A stretch of DNA of 64,000 nucleotides, taken from NCBI RefSeq assembly GCF_036669915.1, contig NC_089316.1, forward strand, positions 8,031,972 through 8,095,971, in the 5' to 3' direction. Position numbers and translations under genes: made by a program. Below the pieces are notes generated by a model. The model saw only the letters and a program-made list of their open reading frames with translations. It was not told the DNA's origin and made no database searches. The DNA is from Pocillopora verrucosa (Eukaryota; Cnidaria; Anthozoa; Scleractinia; Pocilloporidae). Below, one piece after another: positions 1 through 12,100 of this stretch (the stretch's first letter is position 1; each line of letters starts with the position of its first letter).

Positions 1-405
1 TAAGCAGAGAGTTATTACACTCTCCTAGAAAATAATTGGGTACTAGCAAATACTTCTGGGCTGGCATCGTTGTGTGGGAGCTGAGGATCAAAACTGAGGA
101 TGAAAAATGTCTTAAACGCATTTGGCAGCATCCAGTTGAGGTACAAACAACTCGGGCTTTGATGGACGATTAAAGCAAAAGGAAACGTAATTCCTTATGA
201 TGCTATCATTTCATTTTAGTTCCTTTGTGCATCATCATTGGCTAACCCAAATTCTTCTAACCCGAATTCTTCAAAACCTGAGTGACGCTAAGAGAAAGAG
301 CAGTTAAGCTACACTAAAATTTGGTCCATCGTTTTGTGGCAACTTACTCCCCGCGGAATTTTTTTTTTGAGAGGGGGGGGGGGGGGGTATCAGGAACAAG
401 CCAGT
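1..405 (+). pseudogene. Intron with two decayed D8C exon relics
   Basis: Two eroded pieces of D8C coding sequence precede the intact exon. At about 35-160 the bases still read like the GWYRFVGA core (ctgggctggcatcgttgtgt) but with indels and stops. At about 258-405 the stretch corresponding to NLSDAKRKSSY is followed by a broken core interrupted by a T-run and a run of about 16 G (370-387). Matching relics occur at 20650-20790 and 18545-18690, and inverted at 49553-49691 and 49960-50095. They were therefore present before the cluster duplicated. Confidence 0.5.
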
Positions 406-482
406 TGTTTCAGATCCTTCTGGTTTAGAAGGTTATCTTTGTTACTACAACCTTTTTTTGTAATGTTTATTTCATTTACTAG

Positions 483-853
483 CCGACCCATGTTATTATC
501 ATCAAAACCTGAATGATGCCAGTAGAAAGAGCAGTTACTTAACACCCCAGTACCAAGAGGTGTGTGACGACCACCTTGTTGAGGGATGGTATCGTTTTGT
601 GGGAGCTGCAGGAACAAAAATGCCAACAACGCGTGTGCCAGCATACAGATGTGGTACACAGTGGTCTGGCTGGTTGGATGCTGCTCATCCTACAGTGGAA
701 GAAGGTGAAGTTCGAAGGACGGTCTGCTTTAGTGATCGCACTACTGGTTGCAAATACGCAACATATATTTTTGTAAAAAACTGTGGATCCAACTTCATCT
801 ACAAACTTAAAAGCCCACCTGGTTGTCCCTCACGCTACTGTAGTACAGACTGA
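483..853 (+). CDS. D8C terminal exon of a PAN-EGF-D8C paralogue (gene E, 5' part off the left edge)
   Basis: This is an intact last exon. An acceptor (TTTACTAG) precedes it, the frame continues a phase-1 codon (xCC GAC CCA TGT), and it runs without interruption to TGA at 851-853. The product is about 123 residues of a uromodulin/GP2-type D8C domain: DPCYY near the start, then CDDHL, the hallmark GWYRFVGAAGTKMPTTRVP, RCGT, HPTVEEGEV, and C-terminal FVKNCG and SRYC. D8C domains are cysteine-rich extracellular modules found in uromodulin-like secreted or GPI-linked proteins. It matches the last exon of gene C (21032-21405) in length, phase and most residues, and the DNA before it (1-480) matches the intron that precedes gene C's last exon. 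The remaining exons therefore probably lie left of position 1. Whether that gene is complete cannot be seen. Confidence 0.75.
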
Positions 854-3135
854 ATGTGAAGCAAATATGCTTCGTGTAGTAAGAGGACTAATAAATCGCT
901 CCGTAGGTACATGTGTACAAGGTTTTTACATGCGACGTATTCAACTTTTCTTCTCTATCGTCAACATTATCAGTAGATTTTACCTTTGGCGGCAAACAAG
1001 TATTTATTTCATTAGAATGATAATTCTCATCGGATAGCCTTTGTCATTGAAGAGAGAATTGCCCAAAGGATCTTTAAAGTAATCTTCAAGTAAAATCTGC
1101 AAGACACAAACTCTCAAGCTTATGGTTTTTTAGCCTTTTATGTTTTTGTTCTTTTTCGTTTTTTTCATCCTTCAATTGCTGTAATTATAAATCATGATTA
1201 TTTTAGCGTAGGTCAGTGGAATACAAACAGGTGCTATCTTTCGTTATAGGCGTAGAAAAAAAAGTGATGATTCTCAAAATCCGATGTCCTTTGAAATTAC
1301 AAAAAGTTAACGTAATAATAGTGACTCAGTATTTTGAAACGTTGAACCAATTTCCAGACACACAGTCAGCAAATTCAATGGTTTAGCCTGCGTAACTGTG
1401 TGTTAAATGTGTCGGAATCGACCAGAATTCATTTGAAATTAATGGATCGCTTACATCTCACGCTTATTTTGAATCCAAGTTAAAGATCTTTACGCAATGG
1501 CTTCAAAGTGTCCCTATGCAGCTTATTTAACTAAGCGCACGGGCGCTTCATTCATTCCTGACGAAATTTGTTAAAATAATTTTATACAGGTAATCACGCG
1601 TTTCCAGTGTAATTGGGGATAAAACAGAACGAGAAAATTTTCAACGACTGACCAAACTGTATGAACCCGTAGGGCGAGTGCAACTTGCATGTGTAATATT
1701 AAGTTTAAAAGCTGCATGTAGCTTTTAAAAGTTGACCTGTTTTTACTATGGTTAATGTTTGCCTACAACATAAACACGCTAAAAGTAAGGTATTCAGAAC
1801 TGCAATGTGATAAAAAAAAAGTATTTAGAGTAGCTTAGGTAAACACAAGTTGTAAACAACTTTTTACACCGTTTAAGTACATCACCAAAAATATTTTACA
1901 GGAATGTTAGATTTGAAATCAAAATCACAGTTTCTCTCGGCGAAGTTTTCCTTTTATATAATGCAAACATATTCAAAGAATCCTATGAAAAATAGTAAGC
2001 GCAGAAAAGAAACCCACTCTTACCGTAACCCCCAAAGGCTACTGCCTGATATTTCAATATTCTAACTAAGACTAGTCTTCCAATCATTTGATGTTCATTT
2101 GTCTCTCATTTACAATAAGAGACCTGAACACAAAGCAAATGAGGCAAAGCAAGGCGAGTTTCTTGACAACGTATCAAAATATAGAAAAATCGTCGGTAGA
2201 CTCTTCAAAGCAAAGTGATATGAGCTGGGTCAATTGTGGCTCAGCTTCTTGAGTGGTGTAAATAAATTATCTCATTATTTAACAAAAACTGTGTATCTCT
2301 TTGTAAATAAATTTAACTTACACGGACTAGTTTCATAACACGAACACGAGTAAGCGTTAAGGGCAGTGTAGTCCATGGGTCGGAGTAGGTTCTCGATACC
2401 ACTCATCTGATAGCGATCGCGAAAGAGTAGCTTTCACCGTTCTTTACTGAAGTTAATGTCAATAACCAGGTAAAAATAACAACAAAAACAAGGAAATGTT
2501 ACAGTGAAGTAAAAACAGAGCCATAAATAAAAACTGGGTTTAACTTTACATCGCAACGATTCAGTAACAAATGGAGAAAGTTATTGAAAAATATTTTAAC
2601 GTAAGGAACAGAAAAAGGAAAATAAGGTAATTTTTAACTTAATATTGAACATTTTTCTTGATTAATTGCAAGTAGTTTTCACAAGTAATGTTTGAATTAT
2701 GAAGTTAATAGTAATAAAAAAAAAAATTGCAAAAAGGCATCTCTTGTAGTTCATGCCTTTGTTAGTGCTAAGTGGATGTACATAAATTTGATACCCGTAT
2801 GGGAAAAGGGACAAAAGGGAGGGGGAAGGTTCTTTATAAAAGAACAATAGGAGAAATCATTGTTACCCTTAAGACCTGATAGTAATAATGGATACCTTTT
2901 GCATTGATGTAAAAAAAATTGCTCTGAAAAAATTCATATTCACATTCCGCTGGTAAATGAAGTTATCGATAAAATGTGTAAACGCACTGGGCGGTTAACT
3001 TCGCTCGGTTAATATATTTTTTCCATAAATGAATCAGTCGGAACTGTTGCGGAATAAAGTCTGGTAATAAAACCAGGTGCTGTAGTATTGCCCATTGTCT
3101 CCCGTTGCCGGATCCCATCATTTATCCTGTCGATG
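854..3135. other. Duplicated 3' flank between D8C exon and carrier pseudogene tail
   Basis: No gene is seen here. The sequence is closely similar to 21406-23514, the convergent intergenic stretch between gene C and SLC25A32, and more distantly to 9170-11260. It is also similar in reverse orientation to about 46400-48430. It presumably holds the 3' UTR and polyadenylation region of the D8C gene. Confidence 0.6.
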
Positions 3136-5111
3136 TCATCTGTCCGGCAGAAGGAAGTGAATAACGTTTTCGTACACCTCAAATGTAAGTGCACATGCTG
3201 GCGTTACTCTAAAAAGAAACAACAATCAACAACAATCAAACGCACAATACACAGTAAAATCGACAATGAACGTTTTACATATATTACAGTTTCAGAGTTT
3301 CTTCTAAAGCGCTCCTTTGCTGGATTTTCAAAAACAAAAAAAAACCGCTAAAACTTACACTAACATATCAGGTGGGGCACAAACATTTGTGACAACGATA
3401 AGTATCTTAATAATTTCACAGTATTCGAACATGTAACTGACGAAAACAATGACATGACACCTACTCCAAATTTTATAGCCTCTTAATGTATCTATCGCCT
3501 GTCTCTTCTTCCCAGTTTCTCACAGATAGAGGGTGCAAATAAGTTCAAACACCTTATGGGGGTACCCCATCTCTTAAGACCCTTTCCTTTACAAAGCGCC
3601 ACCTAAAATTAAAGATGAGAGCCCACTAAGCCCTCTTGGCCAATTCTAGATTATACATTGCGGTTTAACACATAAAACTAACAAGCAAATCTACTTGTAT
3701 CATCAAATTTATTTTTAACATTTAGCCTTACCTGAGGACACTGGGAGTTAATCCTTTATAAAATCCTGTTACTCCTTCGTGCCTAAGATTTTGAAAAGAA
3801 CCTGTCGTGAGTAGAGGCCAGAAAAAGAAGAATACCTTCTTTCATAAAAATGTGGACTTTACCACTAAGCCGTAAGTCAATCCGAAATTGGATCCAGTTC
3901 TCAAACGAGCTGGTTTCAGTTCTCCGCCAATTTTGGTCCAGTTCTTTGTCAAATTGTTTCAAACGGGCAAAACATGTACCTCTCTTTAATGTAGAGGGTT
4001 TGAAACTAGAGATGGAAAGCTAGTCTATAACGTATCGAAAACTTTAAGTCTTCATGTCAAGTTCCAACTTACCTGAAAGTCTTACTAATCACATCCAACG
4101 CGCCTTTGTATTCCACCATCGTGTACTGATTCTTTAGAAAAGTAAAATCCATGAACAATAAATGACAGCAGGAAAGAGTAAATACTGAACGATTTAACAA
4201 ATCAGACTTGCTTAGAGACAGCTCCAGATATATTTAATTGGTTTTCGCTAATTTTATGGGCACAGGATCAAAACTTTCGCGCCGTGCGTTCTCATAACCA
4301 TCTTGGATCCGTGTTTCTTAAGAGGAATAGAGAGAGTGAAAGAGGGTGAAAGCTATTCTCCCTCGTGAGATTTGGTATTTATCCTCATTTTAGGGTTTCC
4401 CTGGCCTTTTGTTGGTGCCCATTTGAACCACTGGGAAGGGGGATGTGTGGGGCTAACGAATCTTTTCCCAAGGAACCGACACAATGATCTAGCTGAGGCT
4501 CGAGGCCCGAGCACAGGCCACATCAAACTGGAGTCCAGTAAACCAACCGATGAGATCACCGGCCTGAAAACTAAAAACAGCCTTAAACTACAAGTTTATT
4601 TCAAGGTAATAGCATACAACAGTAAAACGAAATCTAAATCTATGTCAAAAGGTTAATAATTTGCTAATGAATCTCCCATTCTAACCTGAAGTCTTGCTCT
4701 AACCACTTGATAAGGATATGTCGCTGTTGCGGCGAAAATTTTCGACAATGAAGCCATTACAAGGTACTCAGTTGAACTCTATGAAGAAAATGAAAGTTAG
4801 CAAAACATAAATTAGAGAGCAAAACACTTTATATAAAAAAAAGAAGTACTATATTTTCAGCACTTCAGAGTGATTCCCACGATAACCCACGATTACATAA
4901 TAATAAACGTCATCCTATTAGTACCTTCCTACCAGCCACATGTACAACAAAGGTAATAGAGGTTGTCTTTTGGACGTCAGTTGTAGCTTCAAAGTGCTGA
5001 AGCTCGTCATGGAGGACTACTACTCAAGATGAGAAGCCAAAAACTTCCCCCACCCTTCCCTCTCTCGCGTTCTCCCTTTACGTTCGCCACTGGCCACCAC
5101 ATGTGTTCGTG

Positions 5112-5327
5112 TTGACCCTTTACACCCTAACATCAATATTCATATTCTCCATACTGTTCTCTGTACATTTCCAAAGATACTAACAGGGAGAATTTCTTAA
5201 ACAGTCAATAACTTTTTCGGTGGCTGAATATTTCCTCTATTCTCGTGACCTCCATGTGTGATTCAGAGGTGATATTGTAAGGAGAAGTTAGATGTCGGTC
5301 ATTCTTGGGGGGGGGACAAAGGGTTGA
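5112..5327. repeat. TTAACCCTTTA-type short interspersed element, copy 1
   Basis: The segment begins TTGACCCTTTACACCCTAAC and ends with ACAAAGGGTTGA, so its ends are near-inverted copies of each other. The interior (ATATTCTCCATACTG, CTCTATTCTCGTGACC, GATATTGTAAGGAGAAG) recurs at 25495-25711, 38755-38966 (opposite orientation), 27390-27583 and 57999-58209. This suggests a small non-autonomous DNA transposon family. It was carried along in the segmental duplication. Confidence 0.55.
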
Positions 5328-6206
5328 TTCTTATCAATCCTTCTGGGTGGAGAGGGGAGTTGAGAGTAAAGTTTCGTTCCAGTAAATGACAACAATTCAA
5401 TCATCCACCCTTAGCTATGAACATGATCAGAGTAAAAACACTTCACATGTTCTGTTAGTCAAGGTTTAAGACCAAGAGTTTCTTGTTTGCTGACTCTGTT
5501 GAATTTGTGAGCTTTAACACGTATACAATCAACTATACAAACACATGCAGACAGTATTCACCAGCTTCTTGTTGATTGGTGTTCCAAAATATTGACTGTA
5601 GCCTTTCTTCAGCTCTCATAGGCCATGAATTGCAGTGCTCCGTGCGATACGCCAAAAACACCTGGAACGTAACCCTGGTCAAGTAAAATAAAATGATATG
5701 AGCAAACTTCATGTTCCATTCAAACACATAAACTCAGGTTAATCACTCACAATACCATTATCTAAGCTAGGTGAAGATAGCGGGGTCTTAAAAAAGGCTG
5801 AAATAGCTTTGTATGGTTCCTGACTCTGAGACTGATGTTTATGCTTCTCTTTTGTTTTTGCGCTTACCTTCCCTTTTTCTCTTTTTGATTGTTTCCCTCC
5901 TTTCTTAAAGGAGGTTTGAAAACCACTGTTGGCTTAGTGCATATGCAGCATCCAAAACATACTAACTACAATATCAAAATGTTCTACATTAAGTCTCAAA
6001 AGAGAATATCAAAGACATAATTGTGATTGCATCATGCAGACCTACATCTGTAAGATATCTAAAGTTCTCTGCAATCAGAGTACCAAACAATGAGTCACTT
6101 AAAAAAATAGGCCCGATGCATTGGTATAAAGTTTTCAAATTGTGCTCTATAAGAGTACGTTTACACTTCCACTATTGAATCTCCCATGTACATTTAGGAA
6201 CTAAAG

Positions 6207-6208
<2 letters not shown>

Positions 6209-6243
<35 letters not shown>
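6209..6243. repeat. (TA)n microsatellite, left of hairpin element
   Basis: An uninterrupted TA tract directly abuts the left arm of the hairpin at 6242-6408. A second (TA)n tract lies at about 6469-6511 beyond the right arm. Confidence 0.85.
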
Positions 6244-6252
<9 letters not shown>

Positions 6253-6408
6253 TTATGAGAGGAAAAAACGACGCAACTACATATCCCGACAAGCCTGTTT
6301 CGTGAATCGCTTCACTCTTCAGGGGTTTAATCGAGTGAAGCGATTCACGAAACAGGCTTGTCGGGATATGTAGTTGCGTCGTTTTTTCCTCTCATAATAT
6401 TTATTTAT
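6242..6408. mobile_element. Hairpin (foldback) element: two 75-bp inverted arms around a 17-bp loop
   Basis: The left arm 6242-6316 and right arm 6334-6408 read as exact reverse complements (key core CGACGCAACTACATATCCCG and its complement). The loop is cttcaggggtttaatcg. The element sits between TA tracts, and the corresponding place in the paralogous carrier gene (about 26455-26480) has no such insert. It is therefore a young foldback or MITE-type insertion into TA-rich DNA. No coding capacity. Confidence 0.75.
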
Positions 6409-6465
6409 TCTGCTCTGCTTCAACGTATTGAGCACTGTTCCACGCGAAAATCGACTTACAGACTT

Positions 6466-6513
<48 letters not shown>

Positions 6514-7262
6514 ATAATTCCTCTATTGTGCAACATTTTATGCCATTATTTTTTATGTTCTTAAGCCTAAGATATTAAGGTACACATGGAGCGGTACACA
6601 CCACTTGTGACTTCTTGGATTTGATTGACTGACTTTATTAGAGACCAATGCCCTGCATATTTCACCACAAGACCAGCACACACAGTCAAAATAATCTCAA
6701 TTTTTAACTTGATCAATCAATCAAAAAGCTGTCAACCGATACATATCAAGGTTACCTTGTATAAACCTCTCAACTCCTCATGTCTCCACAACTTTAACAG
6801 AGCATCTGTAGAGAACAAGGAGTACAAAATAAGTCATGCATCTGGATTTCATGTTAGTGAGGAATTGGTGAGCACAATTATATGTGCCACCAACTTGATT
6901 CCAGTTCACAGTAAATTGTGATTGAGAAAAGTACCAAACAATTTATTATTCACTGCTGAATCAACGTTAGGCTTATAAAAAACTAAAGAAATGATAACAA
7001 ACTTGAAAGAGCTCTTGATTTTTAAACTATATTCTCCATGTAAGTTGCATGTCTGAAATGTATCAAGAACAGTACGGGGGAAATACATACTGATGGAAGT
7101 GTGTAAATGGTTCACTTTTCTTTTCTCTCTTTTAGGTAAAAAGGTGTCATTCATGTTTGCAGACAAATATCTTACCAAAAATTCATTCGTACTGAGGTGT
7201 TTGTGTTTAAATACTAGAGACATAAGCGAGTTTTGACCACCCATATTGAATTTGTTAGGTAA

Positions 7263-8787
7263 CCTGGCACAAACCACCAAAAAGTTAATTCATCATTCTA
7301 ATTAGCAAATATATGGACCTTAATCGTTGGAAAGTAAGTCAACGTAATATAACTTAAAACTTTTCCTAAAATGATCTCAATAATAACGCAACACAATCGG
7401 TTACTCGGCAAACATACAATTATCTATTTGTTCAAAATTGATCAGCGCACTTGAATGAATGTGTAAAGAGCATCGCATGAATTAATGTCTGATAACATCT
7501 CGAACCGTGAACACGACCCTGAGAGTGACGCTAAATGAGCACGCTTCAAACTTCAAGTCTCTCAACGGAGACAAACAGATGCTTTTTTCGAAACATATTC
7601 ACAATTCTTTCATTAAATTTTTTTCGAATATCTGTAGTTCTTAACAGTAGAAACAAAACAAGATTATAAAGACTGCCTCGATAAGCTCGTCCGTGGAAAA
7701 GCGCCAGAGTTTGCCCGAGAGGTTTCAGAATTCAGACCACCTGTACATGCTCTAAATTTAAATTCAAATAAAAGATTATTTGGGACTAGTAGTTATTAGG
7801 ATCGCACAAGTTATTAGTAAACTTACACAGCCACAGAATTTATAAAAGGAACCAAAACTGCATAGTTTCTTTGAGATCAGCTTAGATTTATAAGGCCTAT
7901 TTGGTGCACCGTTTTATTTTGTCCCTTGTTAGAAGTACTGTTTCACAGTAATTTTTTTTTGTTTGTTTTCAGTCATTTGCGGCGGTGAAATATCGCTTTC
8001 AAAAATCTCACACTTTCAAAATATGGCCAACATTTATCAAATAGAACATAAAAAACCACGATATTTCCATAGGGACATTTTTTAATACACTAGCTTTCCT
8101 TCGACGGCTTTGAGGTTTTGCGGTGCCTTGAAGGAGATCAAATGAAAAAGAGCACAAAAAAATTAGCCAAATCTCGTGCAGCAATTTCTTTATTCTCCAT
8201 GTGTAGAGGGCTGGATTAGTCTTTAAGACGAATATCAACATTTAGACAAAGTAATTGATAGCATGAATCATGAGGTTCATTTTGGATAAATGATTCTAAA
8301 CAACTTTTCTCTCAAATATTGATAACTGAGTTCAGTCAAAAAATATTTTTTGGGAATAAATATTAAGAGAATATAGTTCAAATTGCTTGACCGATCGTAC
8401 TTCTTTTCTGCTTTGAAAAGTGGAATATTCAGGACTTAATTGTCTTCAAGCGGCACCGGTCCGGCGGTTGTAATTTACGTCCACGGGGGCGTCTTTCCTA
8501 CAGTAGAAACCTATACCTAAAAATAAATGTCCTTAATGCATCAATTTTTGGTCACGGAAACATAGTTAAAACAATTTTTAAGGACTTAACTCGGACTCAA
8601 GTTTCAATGCACAAAGGTTGTGCATTAAGAAACGAAACTACTTGGCGACGATTTGACGCGAAATCTCTGGAGGGCTTTTCTTAAGTCAACACATAATTCT
8701 GAAATATTTGAGAGCACTCACATAGATATCTTTTAGGCTTGATTTTAATAATATCAGTCCTTTTGCAATTCTCATTTCACTTTGCAG
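7263..8787. other. Non-coding spacer unit, copy 1
   Basis: No gene is seen. Landmarks recur elsewhere: ATCTATTTGTTCAAAATTGATCAGCGCA and GATAACATCT...GACCCTGAGAG (also about 11650-11780, inverted about 45720-45830), and TCAATGCACAAAGGTTGTGCATT...GGAGGGCTTTTCTTAAGT (8600-8685; also 13805-13900). It is part of the duplicated cassette that precedes a D8C exon. Confidence 0.6.
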
Positions 8788-9169
8788 CTGATCCTTGCTA
8801 TCATTATGAAAACCTGAGTGAAGCCAATAGAAAGATAGATTACCTTACACCTCCCGGTTCAGAATTGTGTGACTACAAACTCCCTGAGGGGATGGTATCG
8901 TTTTGTGGGAGCTGCGGGAACAAAAATGCCAACAACACGTGTGCCAGCATACAGATGTGGTACAGACTGGTCAGGCTGGTTGGATGGTGCTCATCCTACA
9001 GTGCAAGATGGTGAAGTTCAAATGAAGGTCTGCTTTAGTAATCGTCTATCTGAGCTCCCAGTTTGCAAATACTCAACAACGATTTTTGTGAAAAAACTGT
9101 GGATCCTACTTCATCTACAAACTTCACCACCCACCTGGTTGTGATTCACGCTACTGTGGTACAGACTGA
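8788..9169 (+). pseudogene. D8C exon with two +1 frameshifts
   Basis: The acceptor TTTGCAG precedes xCT GAT CCT TGC, giving DPCYHYENLSEANRKIDYL and CDYKLPEG in one frame. An extra G in GAGGGGATGG (near 8889; other copies have GAGGGATGG) shifts the rest, GWYRFVGAAGTKMPTTRVP through FVK, to the next frame. One extra A in the A-run at about 9091-9096 shifts the tail NCGSYFIYKLHHPPGC and SRYCGTD again, to TGA at 9167-9169. No upstream PAN or EGF exons are visible between 854 and 8787. This is an isolated, dead D8C exon duplicate. Confidence 0.85.
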
Positions 9170-12100
9170 ATGCGAAGCAAATATACATGGCGCAGTAAGA
9201 GGACTCATAAATCGCTCCGTAACTACACGTGTGTAAGGTTTTTAACATGTGACCTACTTAACCTTTCTTCTCTGTCGTGAACATTATCAGCAGATTTTAA
9301 CTTTGGTGGCAAACAGGTATTTATTTCATTATTATGATAATTCTCATCAGAGAGCCTCTGTTATCGAAGAGAGTTGAAGGATCTTCAGGGAAATCTTCAA
9401 ATAAAATCTGCATGACGCAAACTCTCAAGCTGATGGTTTTCGAGCCTTTTAATTGTGAATTTCTTTTTTTTAGTATATTTTTTAAAATCCTTCTTTAGCT
9501 GTAATTATTAACCATGGTTATTTTAGCGTAGGTTGACGGAATACAAGGAGGCGCTGTCTTACAATATCGGCGTAGAAAAAAAAAAAGTAAAGACAGTCAA
9601 AATCTGATGTCCTATGAAATTACACAAAGTTAACGTAATAATTGTGAATTTGTCATTGTGATTTTGGAACGTTAAACAAATTTCCAGGCACACAGTAAGC
9701 AAAATTCAATGGTTTAGCCTGGGTAACCGTTATTTAATTAAGCGCACAGGCACTCCATTTATTCAAGATGAAATTTGTCAAAACAATTTTTTTGCAGCAA
9801 TTTGTATAGGTAATCAGGCGTTTCGATTGCAATTTGGGAGAAATCAGCACGAGTAAATTTTCAAAGGCTAACCAAATTGCATAAGCTATTGGGGCTAGTG
9901 CAACATGCATGAGTACGATTACGTTTAAAAACTGCATGTAGTTTTTAAAAGTTGACCAGTTTTTCAAAGTTTAATGTTTTCCTACAACAGAAACGCAAAA
10001 AGAAAAATATTCGAAGCCGCGATGTGCTAAAAATAAGACTTAGAGTAATATAGGTGAGTTGTAAGGTGCTGTAAACAACTTTGTACACCGTTCAAGCACA
10101 TCACCAACAATTTTTCACAGAAATGTTAGATTTGAAATCAAAATCACAGTTTCTCATTGTGAAATTTTCCTTGTTTTAACCTGCAAAAATGTTTAAAGAA
10201 TCCTATGAAAAATAATGAGCGCTGGAAAAAAACCCGCAAGAGCCACTTCTTTTCTAAGGCTAGTCTTTGAATCATTTGATGTTTATTTGTTTCTAATTTA
10301 CAAGAAGAGACCCGAACACAAAGCAAATGAGGCAAAACAAGGCGAGTTTATTAACAACGTATCAAACTATCCAAAAATCGTTGGTGCTCTTTTCAAAGGA
10401 AAGTGATATGAGCTGAGTCACTTTGTGACTCAGCTGCTTGAGTGGTAGAAGGGCATCGCATATGTAATCTCATCATTTAACAAAAACTTTATCCCTTTGT
10501 AAATACATTTAACTTACACGGACTTTTTTATGTAGTCCATATGCCAGAGTAGGTTCTCGGTACCACTCATCTAATGAAATGTTATGTAAAAGACTCTTCA
10601 AACTCACTTGATAGCAATCGCGAAAGAGTAGTTTTTACCATAATATCAGTAACCAGGGAAAATGACAACAACAACAAATAAATGTTCGGGTAAATGCACG
10701 AAACCAGAACCCAGTAAGGCAAAAACAAAGTAATCAATCAAAACTGGTTTTAACTTTACATCACAACAATTCAGTAATAAATGAAGAAACTTATTGTAAA
10801 AGATCGTAACGTAAGGAACAGCAAAAGGAGAGTAAGATAGTTTTCTTTAGAACTGTCACAATTAATTTAATATTGAACATTTTCCTTGATTAAATTGCAG
10901 GTAATTCTCCCACAAGTAATGTTAGAATTCAATTGTCAATTATTATTAAATAAACAACAATAATAAAAAAAGGAAAACTTGCAAAAAAAGCATCTCCCAA
11001 CAAAGGGATAAATTATTGTTATCTGTAGGGGCTAAGAATGGTAATGGCTACCTCTTGCATTACTGTACATAAAATGCTCTGAGAAAAACTTATTTTCACA
11101 TGACGCCGGAGTTTGAAGCGTTGCTAATAAAATGTGTAGATGCACTGGGTTGTTAACTTTGCACCTTAACGAATTTTTTCTTTTTTTCCATAAATGGAAT
11201 CAGTCGGAGCTGTTGCTGAATAAAGCCTGGTAATAAAACCACCCGCTGAAATTTTGCCCCTCGTCAAAAGTTTACACTAACACATCAGATGGAGCACTGC
11301 CGAGTTCTGTCCAGTCGAACATGTGGATTTTCTTTCGCCTCTGCCAAACCAATGAGATGAAAATACCTTTTTCTACCGCACACCTTTTCTTTGACATGTT
11401 ACAGTATTGTTATTATAGAGGTGAATTACCAATCAGTTGGCATTCTAGGCCCAGAGGTTGTCTTAAGCTTTACTTTTAGCCTTACTGGTGAAATGAGAGT
11501 GACTTTGCTCTAGGCTGAGAGGTCATTACCTTATCTCAAAATCAAGACACCCGACATCTCCACAAATATTAATGAGTGAAAAAAGTGACTATAGCACTAA
11601 GGTAATCTGGCCCAGACCACCAAAACCACCAATAACGCAACAATCAGTTACACGCCAAACATAAGATTATCTATTTGTTTAGAATTAATCAGCGCATTAG
11701 GATGAATATGGAAAGGCTATCGGGCATCAAGTGAATTAACATCCGATAACATCTTAACTGTGAACAGGACCCTGAGAGGGACGCAAAATGAGTACGCTTC
11801 AAACTTCGAGTCTCTTGACTGAGGCAATCACCATGTCTAATACGCTTTTTTCGAAATAGTTTCACAATTCTTTTATTACATTTTTTTTCGAATTTCTTTA
11901 GTTCTTAGCAATACATACAAAACAAGAATGTAAATATTGCAAATGAAAAGCTCGTCCATGGAAAAGCGCCAACGTTTCACTTAGAGGTTTGAAATTTCAG
12001 TTCAAATTCAGTTGAAAGATTCCTTAGGACTAGAGGATATTAGGATCATACAGTTCTAACTCAATTTAGTCATCTCAAATAAAATTTTGTTCAAAAGTTC

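Larger units (their letters stand above)
3136..7262 (-). pseudogene. Truncated SLC25A32-like carrier pseudogene (3' seven exons)
   Basis: This is a duplicated copy of the 3' part of the complete carrier at 23515-31064. Recognisable exons, in transcript order, are about 7176-7262 (exon 5, cut at its 5' end), 6756-6805 (exon 6), 5562-5674 (exon 7), 4686-4778 (exon 8), 4073-4131 (exon 9), 3732-3782 (exon 10) and 3136-3208 (exon 11 with TGA). Disabling damage: exon 5 loses bases after VVKTRLCL and hits a stop, and its first part is missing. Exon 7 is 113 nt instead of 114; one C is lost near 5612 (AGCTCTCAT versus AGCTCCTCAT), which shifts the frame after FMAYE. Exon 11 changes FVVYEN to FEVYEN. 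Exons 8, 9 and 10 remain open, including the [11 protein letters not shown] carrier signature. A hairpin element (6242-6408) sits in the intron between exons 7 and 6. The upstream exons 1-4 are absent, so it cannot make a carrier. Confidence 0.88.

Noticed and set aside
6906..7280. A 124-codon minus-strand frame
   Set aside because: It overlaps the carrier exon 5 relic in the wrong frame. The paralogous region shows no conservation of this frame.
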